Notes: generated by a model from the letters alone, not told the origin. A DNA stretch of 64,000 nt from DASUBV01 sp963725175 (GCA_963725175.1 CAVRXH010000006.1:558001-622000); one strand, 5' to 3'. Positions 48,742-57,758 are shown, counted from the stretch's first letter. Translations and numbers: made by a program.

Positions 48742-49664
48742 GGCTCGTCCGGCGCGGCCTGCGGGGCGCAGATGTCGGCCCCGGCCTCGGCCGGGATGTC
48801 CAGCCCGTCGCCGGTCCCGGCGACCACCAGGATCCGGCCGTGTACCCGGATCACGTCCACGTGGTGCCCGTACAGGGCGCTGAGCACGTCGGCGCGGACC
48901 ACCTCGCCGGTGCTGCCGCTGGCCGCCCGGCCGCCGGCCAGGTAGACGACCTTGCTCATCACCGGCAGCAGCGGGTTCATCTCGTGGGCCGAGATGAACA
49001 CCGCGACCTGGCGCTGCGCGCCGATCCTGGCCAGCAGCGCGATGATCTCCTGGGCACTGCGGATGTCCAGGTTGGCCAGCGGCTCATCGAGCAGCAGCAG
49101 CCGCGGGCTGGAGATCAGCGCGTGCGCGATCATGACCCGCTGCTGCTCGCCGCCCGACAGGTTGCCGACCCGCTCGTCCGCGAACCGCAGCGCGTCCACC
49201 GCGTGCAGCATCTCGTCGACGAGCTGGCGGCGGCCGCGGACCGGCAGCGGGAGGCCGAACCGGTGCCCGTCCAGGCCGAGGCCGACCAGGTCGCGGGCGC
49301 GGACGGGCATGTCGGGGTCGAGCTGGATCTTCTGCGGCACGTAGCCGACCAGGCCCTTGGCGGCGGCCCTGGCCTGGCCGCAGACGCTGACCGTGCCGGC
49401 GGTCGGCTGCTGCAGCCCGAGGATGACCCGCAGCAGCGTGGTCTTGCCCGCCCCGTTGGACCCGATCAGGCCGGTGAACTCGCCGGGGCCGATGCCGAAG
49501 CTCACGTCGCGCAGGATGTCCCGGCCGCCGAGCCGGACGCTGACCCCGGAGACGTCGAGCACGCCGGCGGCCGGGGCGGCGGCGCTGGCTGGCCCGGCCG
49601 GCGGCGGCGCGGCCGGGGCCGGGGCGGCGGCCGGGGCCGGTGCTGATCCGTACGGCGGCGTCAT
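48738..49664 (-). CDS. Metal (zinc) ABC transporter ATP-binding protein
   Basis: The 308-residue ATPase has Walker A GSNGAGKTTLL, the Q-loop YVPQKIQLDPD, the signature LSGGEQQRVMIAHAL, Walker B LLLLDEPLANLD and the switch histidine in FISAHEMN. A Pro/Ala-rich N-terminal extension of about 33 residues precedes the domain. It energises uptake by the two permeases encoded downstream. ATGA overlaps link it to the lipoprotein gene upstream and to the permease gene downstream. Confidence 0.93.
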   Translation of the reverse strand: MTPPYGSAPAPAAAPAPAAPPPAGPASAAAPAAGVLDVSGVSVRLGGRDILRDVSFGIGPGEFTGLIGSNGAGKTTLLRVILGLQQPTAGTVSVCGQARAAAKGLVGYVPQKIQLDPDMPVRARDLVGLGLDGHRFGLPLPVRGRRQLVDEMLHAVDALRFADERVGNLSGGEQQRVMIAHALISSPRLLLLDEPLANLDIRSAQEIIALLARIGAQRQVAVFISAHEMNPLLPVMSKVVYLAGGRAASGSTGEVVRADVLSALYGHHVDVIRVHGRILVVAGTGDGLDIPAEAGADICAPQAAPDEP

Positions 49665-50593
49665 AGCTTCTCCGTGGAGACCTTGTCGGTGACGGCCCGC
49701 TCCAGGGCGTGCACCTCGGCGAGCATCCAGGACTGGTAGCTGTAGCCGGCCGGCATCGTCTCGTAGACGCCGACCACCGGGATGCCCGCGCTGCGCGCGC
49801 GATCAAGGAAGGACTGCGTGACCGGGTCCACGACCTGCTGGTTATAGACGAACACGGCGACCTTGTGCTGCTGGAACAGCCGGTCCTGGAGGGTCACGTA
49901 CTGCGGCGACAGGTCGACGCCGTTCATGATGTCGGCCTGCAGCGGGAACGGCGTCAGGTTCCTGATGCCGAGCGCGGTGAGCAGGTAGTCACCGACCGGC
50001 TCGGTGGTGGCGACGGGGGTGCCGCCGTGCGCGGCGCGGAAGCTGGCGATGGCGTCCCGCCAGGGCGTCAGGGACGCCTCGAACTGGCGCAGCCGCTGCT
50101 CGAAGTACGCCCGGTGGCCTGGCCGCAGCTCGCTCAGGTCGGCGGCGATCGCCTTCGCGACCGCCGGCATGGTGGACGGGGCGTACCACAGGTGCGGGTT
50201 CGGCGTGGAGTCCGGCAGGCCCAGCAGGTGCTGCACGTCGATGACCTTGCGGTCGGGGTTGGGCGAGCCAGACTCGATGTTGTCCATGTAGGAGTCGTAG
50301 CCCAGGCCGTTCTGCACGATGAGCTCGGCGGCGGCGACGGTCTCGCTGACGCTCGCGCTGGCCTCGAAGCTGTGCGGATCGGTGTTCGGATTGCTCTCCA
50401 CCGCGCTGACCCGGACGTACTTCCCGCCGATCTGGGCGATCACGTTCGCGTACTGGTTCTCCGCGCCGACCGCCACCACGGTCCCGGTGCGGGCCGTCGC
50501 CGTGCTGCTCGCGGAGCTGGCGGCACACCCGGCGGCCAGCAATCCAGCCACAACAGCACCAGCAGTAACAGCGGTCACACGGCGCAGCGACAT
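49661..50593 (-). CDS. Zinc ABC transporter substrate-binding lipoprotein
   Basis: The 310-residue protein has a signal peptide with lipobox LLAAGC (Cys23) and the cluster A-I metal-binding fold: ENQYANVIAQIGGKYVRVSA, NPNTDPHSFEASASV with a metal-ligand histidine, NPHLWYAPSTMPAVA, and the C-terminal QQVVDPVTQSFLDRARSAG. The usual His-rich loop is absent. It captures Zn2+ (or Mn2+) outside the membrane for the permeases downstream. The four-gene order lipoprotein, ATPase, permease, permease is complete. A Zur-like box lies 108-122 bp upstream. Confidence 0.92.
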   Translation of the reverse strand: MSLRRVTAVTAGAVVAGLLAAGCAASSASSTATARTGTVVAVGAENQYANVIAQIGGKYVRVSAVESNPNTDPHSFEASASVSETVAAAELIVQNGLGYDSYMDNIESGSPNPDRKVIDVQHLLGLPDSTPNPHLWYAPSTMPAVAKAIAADLSELRPGHRAYFEQRLRQFEASLTPWRDAIASFRAAHGGTPVATTEPVGDYLLTALGIRNLTPFPLQADIMNGVDLSPQYVTLQDRLFQQHKVAVFVYNQQVVDPVTQSFLDRARSAGIPVVGVYETMPAGYSYQSWMLAEVHALERAVTDKVSTEKL

Positions 50594-50700
50594 GCCTCTC
50601 CCGCGGATTCGGCCAGATCAACCCGGCCAGTGGTTATCGAGACAGCTCAGAAGCTCGCGGCGGCCGCATCAGCGTACGCGGCGCCCGCCCTTCTTGATAA

Positions 50701-50715
50701 TGAAAACGATAACCA
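50701..50715. promoter_or_regulatory. Zur-like box upstream of the zinc ABC operon
   Basis: TGAAAACGATAACCA matches 11 of 15 positions of the actinobacterial Zur consensus TGAAAATGATTTTCA, in the only A/T-rich part of the 170-bp spacer between glyA and the lipoprotein gene. It supports a zinc-starvation operon. Confidence 0.6.
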
Positions 50716-50763
50716 CTTTGAACGGGGCCGTCAACCTGACCCCGGCCCCGCAGCCCGGCCCGG

Positions 50764-52224
50764 CTAGCCGAGATTGACCCCCGGGTAGAGCGGGTACCCC
50801 GCGACCAGCTCGGCGGCCTGGGCCGCGATCCGGTCGGAGATCCTGGCGTCCAGGTCGTACTTGACCTTGGACGGCCGGCCGTCGGCCGTGCGGCCCGCCG
50901 ACGTCTCGGTCAGCACCGTGGCGATCAGCCCGGCGATCGCGTCCATCTCGGCGGTGCCCAGGCCCCGAGTGGTCAGCGCCGGGGTGCCGATCCGGACGCC
51001 GCTGGTGAACCAGGCGCCGTTCGGGTCCCGCGGGATGGCGTTGCGGTTGGTCACGATGCCCGAGGCCAGCAGGGCGGCCTCGGCCTGCCGCCCGGTGAGC
51101 CCGAACGCGGACACGTCGAGCAGCACCAGGTGATTGTCGGTCCCGCCGGTCACGAGCCGGACCCCGCGCTTGAGCAGGCCGTCAGCCAGCGCCGCCGCGT
51201 TCCGCACGATACGGCGGGCGTAATCGCGGAAGTCCGGCGTCGAGGCCTCGGCCAGGGCCACGGCCTTGGCCGCCATGATGTGCGACAGCGGGCCGCCCAG
51301 CACGGCGGGGCAGCCCCGGTCGACGTACTGCGCCAGCTCGGGGCCGCACAGCACCATGCCGCCGCGCGGGCCGCGCAGCGACTTGTGCGTGGTCGTGGTG
51401 GTCAGGTGCGCGTGCGGCACGGGGTCGAAGTCGCCGGTCAGCACCTTGCCCGCGACCAGGCCGGCGAAGTGCGCCATGTCCACCATCAAGGTGGCGTCCA
51501 CCTCGTCGGCGATCTCGCGCAGCTTGGCGAAGTCGACCAGCCGGGGGTAGGCGGAGTAGCCGCCGATGATGATCAGCGGCCGGAACTCGCGGGCCTGCTC
51601 GCGCAGCGCGCCGTAGTCGAGCAGCCCGGTCTCCGGGTCGGTGCCGTAGCTGCGCTGGTCGAACATCTTGCCGGAGATGTTGGGCCGGAAGCCGTGGGTG
51701 AGGTGACCGCCGGCGTCCAGCGACATGCCGAGCAGCCGCTGGTTGCCCAGGTCCGCGCGCAGGCTGGCCCACTGGGCGTCGTCCAGGTCGTTGATGTGCC
51801 GGGTGCCGAGCTTCTCCAGCGCGGGGTGCTCGACCCGCTGCATCAGCACCGACCAGAAGGCGACCAGGTTGGCGTCGATGCCCGAGTGCGGCTGCACGTA
51901 GGCGTGCGGGGAGCCGAAGAGGCTCTGGGCGTGCTCGGCGGCCAGCGCCTCGACGGTGTCCACGTTCTGGCAGCCGGCGTAGAACCGGCGGCCGATCGTG
52001 CCCTCGGCGTACTTGTCGCTGAGCCAGTTGCCCATGGTCAGCAGCACGGCGGGCGAGGCGTAGTTCTCGCTGGCGATCAGCTTGAGCGACTCGCGCTGGT
52101 CGTGCAGCTCGGCCACGATGGCGTCGGCGATCCGCGGCTCTACCGCCCTGATGACGTCGAGCGCGGCGCGGTAGGCAACGGACTCAAGCTCGCTGACCTG
52201 CGCTGTCACGGGTTCGGCTGCCAC
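50764..52224 (-). CDS. glyA: Serine hydroxymethyltransferase
   Basis: The 486-residue PLP enzyme interconverts serine and glycine with tetrahydrofolate. Visible are LIASENYASPAVLLTMG, the YAEGTIGRRFYAGC segment, QPHSGIDANLVAFWS, VDMAHFAGLVAG, the PLP lysine in TTTTTHKSLRGPRGGM, and VRIGTPALTTRGLG. Compared with the 420-residue bacterial form it is about 60 residues longer, mostly through an insertion around LQRVEHPALEKLGTRHIND-type sequence (residues 128-155), as in a subgroup of actinobacterial enzymes. GTG 52224 is preceded by AGGAAAGAGG. It follows the marR-type gene by 36 bp on the same strand. Confidence 0.96.
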   Translation of the reverse strand: MAAEPVTAQVSELESVAYRAALDVIRAVEPRIADAIVAELHDQRESLKLIASENYASPAVLLTMGNWLSDKYAEGTIGRRFYAGCQNVDTVEALAAEHAQSLFGSPHAYVQPHSGIDANLVAFWSVLMQRVEHPALEKLGTRHINDLDDAQWASLRADLGNQRLLGMSLDAGGHLTHGFRPNISGKMFDQRSYGTDPETGLLDYGALREQAREFRPLIIIGGYSAYPRLVDFAKLREIADEVDATLMVDMAHFAGLVAGKVLTGDFDPVPHAHLTTTTTHKSLRGPRGGMVLCGPELAQYVDRGCPAVLGGPLSHIMAAKAVALAEASTPDFRDYARRIVRNAAALADGLLKRGVRLVTGGTDNHLVLLDVSAFGLTGRQAEAALLASGIVTNRNAIPRDPNGAWFTSGVRIGTPALTTRGLGTAEMDAIAGLIATVLTETSAGRTADGRPSKVKYDLDARISDRIAAQAAELVAGYPLYPGVNLG

Positions 52225-52260
52225 GGTTGCCTCTTTCCTGCCTGATCGCCACGCCGTGGG

Positions 52261-52758
52261 CTACATGCTAGTTGGGCGGGCCGGATCCGCGCAGGCTGGG
52301 CTCAGCCGGGACACCCCTTCCACCAGCGCGCCGTTCAGCCGGGCCAGGGCGCTGCCCAGGTCCGCCTGGCCCTCGCCGTCCCAGCCGCGGACCAGGTCCT
52401 CGATGTGCCGGCGCCGCTCGAGCTGGACCTCGGTCATGACCTGACGGCCCTGCGCGGTCAGCGCGATCGAGGTGGACCTGGCGTCGGCGGGGTTGGCCCG
52501 GCGCTCCACGAAGCCCAGCCGCTCCAGCGCGGTGACCTGCCTGGTCACCGTGGAGGCGTCCAGGCCAAGGGACTGGGCCAGGGCGTTCGCGCTGGCCGGC
52601 CCCAGGTCGTCCAGGGTGCGCATGGCCAGGTACCCGGCCCGGTCCACCCGGACGTACAGCGAGCTGCGCCGCCCGAAGGTCTCCAGATGGCGGACGAGCT
52701 TGAGCAGCTCAAGCTCGATGACGCCAATCGGGTCGGCATCTGGTGCCACGCCGCCCAT
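52261..52758 (-). CDS. MarR family transcriptional regulator
   Basis: The 165-residue regulator has a winged helix-turn-helix: GPASANALAQSLGLDASTVT (recognition helix) then RQVTALERLGFVERRANPAD with the wing DARSTSIALTAQG. ATG 52758 has GGGGAG seven bases upstream; a longer start at 52818 would overlap the operator. It is divergent from the DMT transporter gene and the palindrome between them suggests that it represses both genes and is released by a small lipophilic ligand. It could be co-transcribed with glyA. Confidence 0.9.
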   Translation of the reverse strand: MGGVAPDADPIGVIELELLKLVRHLETFGRRSSLYVRVDRAGYLAMRTLDDLGPASANALAQSLGLDASTVTRQVTALERLGFVERRANPADARSTSIALTAQGRQVMTEVQLERRRHIEDLVRGWDGEGQADLGSALARLNGALVEGVSRLSPACADPARPTSM

Positions 52759-52791
52759 CGCCACTCCCCTGCCAGGCCTGTTCCGTGTAGA

Positions 52792-52811
52792 ATACAAGGA
52801 GATATTTGTAT
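52792..52811. promoter_or_regulatory. MarR-type operator between divergent marR and DMT genes
   Basis: ATACAA-N8-TTGTAT is a perfect 6-bp dyad over 20 bp. Nearby GGTACA direct repeats (about 52812 and 52829) may be extra half-sites. The position between the two divergent starts fits an autoregulated MarR repressor. Confidence 0.6.
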
Positions 52812-52854
52812 GGTACATGCATCTTACTGGTACACATGTGCCAAGCGAGGATCA

Positions 52855-53754
52855 ATGATCTTTGTGCTTGCCCTGGGCGCGGCACTGGCTAACGCGCTCA
52901 CCAGCGTTTTCCAGCGGCTCGGCGTACAGGACGCGCCAGAGAACAGCACGCTGCGGCTCAGCCTGCTGCGGTACGCGCTGCACCGCCGCGTCTGGCTGGC
53001 CGGATTCGGGCTGATGATCGTCTCGTTCGTGCTCCAGGCCACGGCGCTGCACCTGGGCAGGCTTTCGCAGGTCCAGCCGATCCTCACCACCGAGCTGGTC
53101 TTCCTGGTCCTGGTGCTGGCCACCTGGTTCGGGTTCAGCGCCGGCCGCCGCGAGTGGCTGGGCTCGGTGGCCGTCACCGGCGGCCTGGCCGGGTTCCTGT
53201 ACTTCGCCCACCCCGAGTACGGCATGCGCACGCCGCCGCTCGGCGAGTGGGTGCTGACCGGCTGCGCGTGCAGCGGCGCCATCGCGCTGGCGATCATCGC
53301 GGCGCTGCGCGGGCCCGGCTGGTGGCGGGCCGCCATGTTCGGCACGGCGGCGGCGATCAGCTTCGCCTTCACCTCGGCCTGCACCAAGGCGGTCTCCGAC
53401 TTCGCCGCTCACGACCTGGTGTCGGTGTACCGGCACTGGCAGACCTACGCGCTGGCCGGGTTCGGCGCGCTGGCGGTGTTCCTCGCCCAGAACGCCTTTC
53501 ACGCCGGCCCGATCGTCGCCTCCCAGTCCACCATCGTGCTGGTCGACCCGCTGGCCGGCATCCTGATCGGCGTCGGGATCTTCGGCGACAGCCTGCGCAC
53601 CAGCGGCATGTGGGGGCCACTTGAGGCCATCTCGCTGCTGGTGATGTTCGCCGGCGCCTACGTGCTCGCGCACTCGCCGATGGTCGGCGAGCTGTACGAG
53701 GGCGGGCTTGACCGCACCAGGGTCTCCTCCGGCGTGCTCACCGAGGTCGCATAG
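52855..53754 (+). CDS. DMT/EamA-type multi-helix membrane transporter
   Basis: The 299-residue protein has nine to ten hydrophobic helices in two halves (FVLALGAALANALTSVFQRL, FGLMIVSFVLQATAL, TTELVFLVLVLATWFG; SFAFTSACTKAVSDFAAHD, QSTIVLVDPLAGILIGVGIF, ISLLVMFAGAYVLAHS). This is the drug/metabolite transporter fold of the subgroup with N-terminal VFQRLGVQDAP. It probably exports a small molecule that is the ligand of the divergent MarR protein. AGCGAGG precedes ATG 52855. Its stop lies within an 18-bp direct repeat (53749-53766 and 53781-53798). Confidence 0.85.
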   Translation: MIFVLALGAALANALTSVFQRLGVQDAPENSTLRLSLLRYALHRRVWLAGFGLMIVSFVLQATALHLGRLSQVQPILTTELVFLVLVLATWFGFSAGRREWLGSVAVTGGLAGFLYFAHPEYGMRTPPLGEWVLTGCACSGAIALAIIAALRGPGWWRAAMFGTAAAISFAFTSACTKAVSDFAAHDLVSVYRHWQTYALAGFGALAVFLAQNAFHAGPIVASQSTIVLVDPLAGILIGVGIFGDSLRTSGMWGPLEAISLLVMFAGAYVLAHSPMVGELYEGGLDRTRVSSGVLTEVA

Positions 53755-53798
53755 CCGGGCGAAGCTCCCGCTCTCGCTGGGCATAGCCGGGCGAAGCT
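53749..53798. repeat. 18-bp direct repeat pair
   Basis: GCATAGCCGGGCGAAGCT occurs at 53749-53766 and 53781-53798, 32 bp apart. The first copy includes the stop codon of the DMT gene, so the second is a non-coding duplicate. Confidence 0.85.
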
Positions 53799-53808
53799 GG
53801 CACATCTA

Positions 53809-53824
53809 ACCCTGACGTTAAGGT
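53809..53824. promoter_or_regulatory. MerR-type operator upstream of the MFS gene
   Basis: ACCCTGACGTTAAGGT is a 16-bp near-palindrome (12 of 16 positions symmetric), close to the ACCTTGACGTTAACGTCAAGGT-type sites (shown to 20 bases elsewhere) bound by actinobacterial MerR proteins. TAGACT follows as a -10. The regulator encoded directly behind the MFS gene is the likely ligand. Confidence 0.55.
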
Positions 53825-53841
53825 GAGATAGACTCCTGGCC

Positions 53842-55764
53842 ATGCCACAAGAACTAACCGTGCCCGCGGTGACGGACCGCAGGAGCGACCGCTACAAGTG
53901 GATCGCGCTGTCGAACACCACGCTCGGCATCCTGATGGTGACCATCAACCAGTCGATCCTGCTGATCTCGCTGCCGGCGCTGTTCCGCGGCATCAAGCTC
54001 AACCCGCTGCAGGCCGGCAACACCTCGTACTTCCTGTGGGTGTTCCTCGGCTTCATGCTGGTCACCGCCGTGCTGGTGGTGAGCCTCGGCCGGGTCGGCG
54101 ACATCTACGGCCGGGTCAAGATGTACAACCTCGGCTTCGCGATCTTCACCCTGTTCTCGATCCTGCTCTCGGTGACGTTCCTGACCGGCCCGGCCGGCGC
54201 CATGTGGATCATCATCATGCGGATCTTCCAGGGCGTCGGCGGCGCGTTCCTGTTCGCCAACTCCAGCGCCATCCTGACCGACGCCTTCCCCGTGAACGAG
54301 CGCGGCAAGGCGATGGGCATCAACGGCGTCGCCGCGGTCGGCGGCTCGTTCCTCGGGCTGATGCTCGGCGGCGTGCTCGCGCCGATCGAGTGGCGGCTGG
54401 TGTTCCTGGTCTCGGTCCCGTTCGGCCTGTTCGGCACCGTCTGGGCCTACCTCAAGCTGCGCGACAACGGCATCCGGCTGCCCGCCAAGATCGACTGGCT
54501 CGGCAACACCCTGTTCGCGGTCGGGCTCATCTCGGTGCTCACCGGCATCGTGTACTCGCTGCTCCCCTACGGCGGCCACCCGACCGGCTGGACGAACCCC
54601 AAGGTGCTCGCCGCGATCATCGGCGGCGTCATCGCCCTGGTGGTGTTCGCCTGGGTGGAGACCAAGGTCGCGGAGCCGATGTTCCGGCTCGGCCTGTTCA
54701 AGATCCGCGCCTTCACCGCCGGGAACATCGCCGGCCTGCTCGGCGCCCTCGGCCGCGGCGGCATCCAGTTCATGCTGATCATCTGGCTGCAGGGCATCTG
54801 GCTGCCGCAGCACGGCTTCAGCTTCAGCCGGACCCCGCTGTGGGCCGGCATCTCGATGGTGCCGATGACGGCCGGGTTCCTGGTCACCGGGCCGCTGGCC
54901 GGCATCCTGTCCGACCGGTACGGCGCCAAGACCTTCGCCACCGGCGGCCTGTTCATCTCCGGGGCCAGCTTCCTGCTGCTGGAGACGCTGCCGATCAACT
55001 TCAGCTACGTCTGGTTCGCGCTGCTGATCTTCCTGTTCTCGGTCGGCATGGGCCTGTTCTTCGCGCCGAACCAGGCCGCGGTCATGAACAGCCTGCCGCC
55101 CGACCAGCGCGGCGTGGGCGCCGGGATGGTCAACACCTTCCAGAACTCCGCGACCGTGCTGTCGATGGGCCTGTTCTTCACCATCGTGACCCTGGGCCTG
55201 GCCAGCCGGCTGCCCTCGCACCTGTACAAGGGGCTGGTCGCGGCCGGCGTCAGCCCGGCCGCCGCGCACACCGTGGCCAGCGAGCCGCCGATCGGCAGCC
55301 TGTTCTCCGCGTTCCTCGGCTTCAACCCCGTGAAGGAGCTGCTCGGCCCGACCGGGGCACTGCAGAAGCTGCCGCCGCACCAGGTCGCCTACATCACCGG
55401 CCGGTCGTTCTTCCCCAAGCTGATCGAGCAGCCGTTCGCCGCCGGCCTGCACCTGGCCTTCACGTTCGCGGCGATCGCCACGGCCATCGCCATCGTGGCC
55501 TCGGCGCTGCGCGGCAAGCGCTACGCCCACGCTACGGAGCCGGTCGGCGAGGAACTGGCCGAGGGCGCGGCGGAGAGCGCGGGCCTGGTCGGCGCGATTC
55601 CGGCCGACCCCGCGATTCCCGCTGCGGCCGGGGCCGGGAATGGCGCGGTGGCCGGGAATGGCAAGCTGAGTACGACGGAGGCAGCCGCCGCCAACGGGCA
55701 CCCGGCACGGGACCCGGGTACCGAGGTCGGCGGGGAGGTTGGGACCGCACGGGGAGGCGCCTGA
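53842..55764 (+). CDS. MFS drug exporter, DHA2 (14-helix) family
   Basis: The 640-residue protein shows the DHA2 pattern: TTLGILMVTINQSILLISLP (motif D1), WVFLGFMLVTAVLVVSLGRV with GDIYGRVKMY (motif A), RIFQGVGGAFLFANSSAILT (motif B) and GSFLGLMLGGVLAPIEWR (motif C). Fourteen helices are countable. The last 80 residues are an Ala/Gly-rich cytoplasmic tail. It should export a toxic compound using the proton gradient. The MerR regulator gene starts 5 bp after its stop, and an operator of MerR type lies before it, so the pair forms an inducible efflux unit. Confidence 0.93.
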   Translation: MPQELTVPAVTDRRSDRYKWIALSNTTLGILMVTINQSILLISLPALFRGIKLNPLQAGNTSYFLWVFLGFMLVTAVLVVSLGRVGDIYGRVKMYNLGFAIFTLFSILLSVTFLTGPAGAMWIIIMRIFQGVGGAFLFANSSAILTDAFPVNERGKAMGINGVAAVGGSFLGLMLGGVLAPIEWRLVFLVSVPFGLFGTVWAYLKLRDNGIRLPAKIDWLGNTLFAVGLISVLTGIVYSLLPYGGHPTGWTNPKVLAAIIGGVIALVVFAWVETKVAEPMFRLGLFKIRAFTAGNIAGLLGALGRGGIQFMLIIWLQGIWLPQHGFSFSRTPLWAGISMVPMTAGFLVTGPLAGILSDRYGAKTFATGGLFISGASFLLLETLPINFSYVWFALLIFLFSVGMGLFFAPNQAAVMNSLPPDQRGVGAGMVNTFQNSATVLSMGLFFTIVTLGLASRLPSHLYKGLVAAGVSPAAAHTVASEPPIGSLFSAFLGFNPVKELLGPTGALQKLPPHQVAYITGRSFFPKLIEQPFAAGLHLAFTFAAIATAIAIVASALRGKRYAHATEPVGEELAEGAAESAGLVGAIPADPAIPAAAGAGNGAVAGNGKLSTTEAAAANGHPARDPGTEVGGEVGTARGGA

Positions 55765-55768
55765 TCCG

Positions 55769-56329
55769 ATGAGCAAGCTGGACGAGGCCGCCGGGCGCGC
55801 GGCAACGGGCGGGCAGGCAGCGGCGGGGCGGTCAGCGGCCGGGGCTGACGCGCCGGACGGGGCAGCCGAGCTGCTCGGCATCGGCGCGGCTGCCGCCAGG
55901 CTCGGCGTGTCCGAGCGGGCACTGCGCTACTACCAGGAACTCGGCCTGGTCGAGCCCGCCTGCACCACCCCCGGCGGCCTGCGCAGGTACGGGCCGGGCG
56001 AGCTGGCCAGGGTGGAGCGGATCCGGGAGCTCCAGTCGCTGCTCGCCCTGAACCTGGACGAGATCGCCATCGTGCTGCGCGGCGAGGACCGGATCGCGGA
56101 GATCCGCCGCGAGTTCAAGGACGAGCGGGCCACCGAGTCCGAGCGGCGCGAGCTGACCCGTGAGTGCCTGGACCTGCAGAAGGGGCTGCGCGCGACCGTT
56201 GAGGCCAAGCGCCAGGCGCTTGAGCACTTCCTGGCCGACCTGGACGCCCGGATCGAGCGCGGCACCAGCCTGCTGGCCGGGCACGCTGCCAGCCCGCCCG
56301 CCGGGACCGGCGCCGGCCGGGCACCATAG
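55769..56329 (+). CDS. MerR family transcriptional regulator
   Basis: The 186-residue regulator has an Ala/Gly-rich start, then a MerR DNA-binding domain (LLGIGAAAARLGVSERALRY, YQELGLVEPACTTPGG, LRRYGPGELARVERI) and a long coiled-coil dimerisation helix (ESERRELTRECLDLQKGLRA and on). No metal-binding cysteines are seen at the C-terminus, so it resembles drug-sensing members. ATG 55769 has GGGGAGG 14-20 bases upstream. It probably activates the upstream MFS exporter gene. Confidence 0.9.
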   Translation: MSKLDEAAGRAATGGQAAAGRSAAGADAPDGAAELLGIGAAAARLGVSERALRYYQELGLVEPACTTPGGLRRYGPGELARVERIRELQSLLALNLDEIAIVLRGEDRIAEIRREFKDERATESERRELTRECLDLQKGLRATVEAKRQALEHFLADLDARIERGTSLLAGHAASPPAGTGAGRAP

Positions 56330-56376
56330 GAGCCGGCCGGCCCGGTCAGTCGGCGCCGGCCGGGCACAATAGAGCC

Positions 56377-56805
56377 ATGACCGACACCGACCGCTGGCAC
56401 CAGCCGCTCGTCCGGGTACGCGGGCATGAGCTGCACGGCGACACCGGCCAGACACCGGGGATGACCCGCCGGGAGGCCATCTCCGGGCGGACGGCCGGGT
56501 CGGCCAAGGTCTGGATGGGCCAGACGCACGTCGCGCCCGGCACCTCGTCGGGCGACCATCACCACGGCGAAGCCGAGACCGCGATCTACGTGCTTCGCGG
56601 AACCCCGGTGTTCGTCTTCGCCGACGGCGACCGCGAGGTGCGGCTGGAGACCCAGCCAGGCGACTACGTGTTCGTGCCGCCGTTCGTCCCGCACCGGGAG
56701 GAGAACCCCGGCGCCGAGGAAGCCGTCGTGATCATCGCCAGGAGCAGCCAGGAAGGCATCGTCGTCAACCTGGACAGCCTCTGGCCCGGCGGCACGGAAG
56801 GGTAG
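56377..56805 (+). CDS. Cupin domain protein
   Basis: The 142-residue protein is a single cupin barrel: GTSSGDHHHGEAETAIYVLR (cupin motif 1, with three consecutive histidines and a glutamate as metal ligands) and PGDYVFVPPFVPHREEN (motif 2, with a histidine). The intact ligand set suggests a metal-bound enzyme or binding protein, such as an oxygenase or isomerase; no substrate can be named. It follows the merR-type gene after 47 bp and may be part of that operon. Confidence 0.85.
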   Translation: MTDTDRWHQPLVRVRGHELHGDTGQTPGMTRREAISGRTAGSAKVWMGQTHVAPGTSSGDHHHGEAETAIYVLRGTPVFVFADGDREVRLETQPGDYVFVPPFVPHREENPGAEEAVVIIARSSQEGIVVNLDSLWPGGTEG

Positions 56806-56839
56806 CCAGGCCGGCCGACGGGCTATCGGGGGCGGGGCC

Positions 56840-57589
56840 CTACTCGCGCTGGGCGATCATGACCAGCTCGCGGCCGGGGCGGTCAGGGGCGTCCCGCACG
56901 TCAAGCACCCGGTAACCGCAGTCCGCCAGGCTCGTCTCGACCTCCTGACGGCCGCGGAACCGCAGGGTCGAGTCCGAGTGGAGCACCGTGCCGTCCGCCA
57001 GGAAGGAATAGGTGTAGCGGAACGAGACCAGCGGCAGGCTCACCCTGGTCACCTCGCAGTGCCGCCGCACCAGGCCGGTACCGGGCACCTCACGGACGAC
57101 GGGGCCGGGATCGGCGGCCCAGTCCTCCCAGGCGCGGCGCTCGGGCCGCCTGGTCTCGAACACCAGGTACCCGCCGGGCCGGAGCGCGGCACGGATGCCC
57201 AGCAGCGCACCCGCCCAGTCGCCGTCGGAGCGGAACACCTGCGCCACGTTCCCCGTCATCACCGCGAGGTCGGCACCCAGAGCGGGGACCGATGCGGCAC
57301 CGGCCTGGATCCACGTGACCATCCCGGCCGGATCCTTCGACCTGGCGATCTCCAGCGACGCGGCGGCCGGATCGGCCGCTACCACGGTGACGCCCACCTG
57401 CGCCAGGCGGACGGCCAGGCAGCCGGTCCCGCAGCCGGCGTCCAGCACCAGGCGGGCGCGCAGCTCGGCGGCGATGGCGACATAGGCGTCCAGATCGTCC
57501 CGGTCGCCGTCGAAGGCGTCGTAGACCGCCGCCAGGCGGGGGTGAGCGAAGAGGGGGTCAGACACCGGTTCCCGCGCCGCCGTCGCCAT
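56840..57589 (-). CDS. Class I SAM-dependent methyltransferase
   Basis: The 249-residue protein has motif I LVLDAGCGTGCLAVRLAQVG, an acidic beta-2 end (VVAADPAAASLEIAR), ALGADLAVMTGNVAQVF and PGGYLVFETRRPERRAWEDW, and ends in a Trm-like beta sheet (GRELVMIAQRE). ATG 57589 (MATAAREPVSDPLFAHPRL) fits the family; longer frames to 57760 are Arg-rich and unlikely. The substrate is unknown. It is divergent from the aldehyde dehydrogenase gene. Confidence 0.87.
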   Translation of the reverse strand: MATAAREPVSDPLFAHPRLAAVYDAFDGDRDDLDAYVAIAAELRARLVLDAGCGTGCLAVRLAQVGVTVVAADPAAASLEIARSKDPAGMVTWIQAGAASVPALGADLAVMTGNVAQVFRSDGDWAGALLGIRAALRPGGYLVFETRRPERRAWEDWAADPGPVVREVPGTGLVRRHCEVTRVSLPLVSFRYTYSFLADGTVLHSDSTLRFRGRQEVETSLADCGYRVLDVRDAPDRPGRELVMIAQRE

Positions 57590-57758
57590 GACCGGCAGTC
57601 TGGCCGCCGCCCCGGCATGCTGGCCACTAGTTTTCCGCCGGGCGCGCGGGCGGCCGCGCCGCCGTCTCCGCGCGCTATCAGAGAACCCGCGTCTAGGGCG
57701 GGCATGCTCCAGGGGCGAGACCTGCGCGACAATCGGAGCGGCAGCAGGGAGGCCGAGC

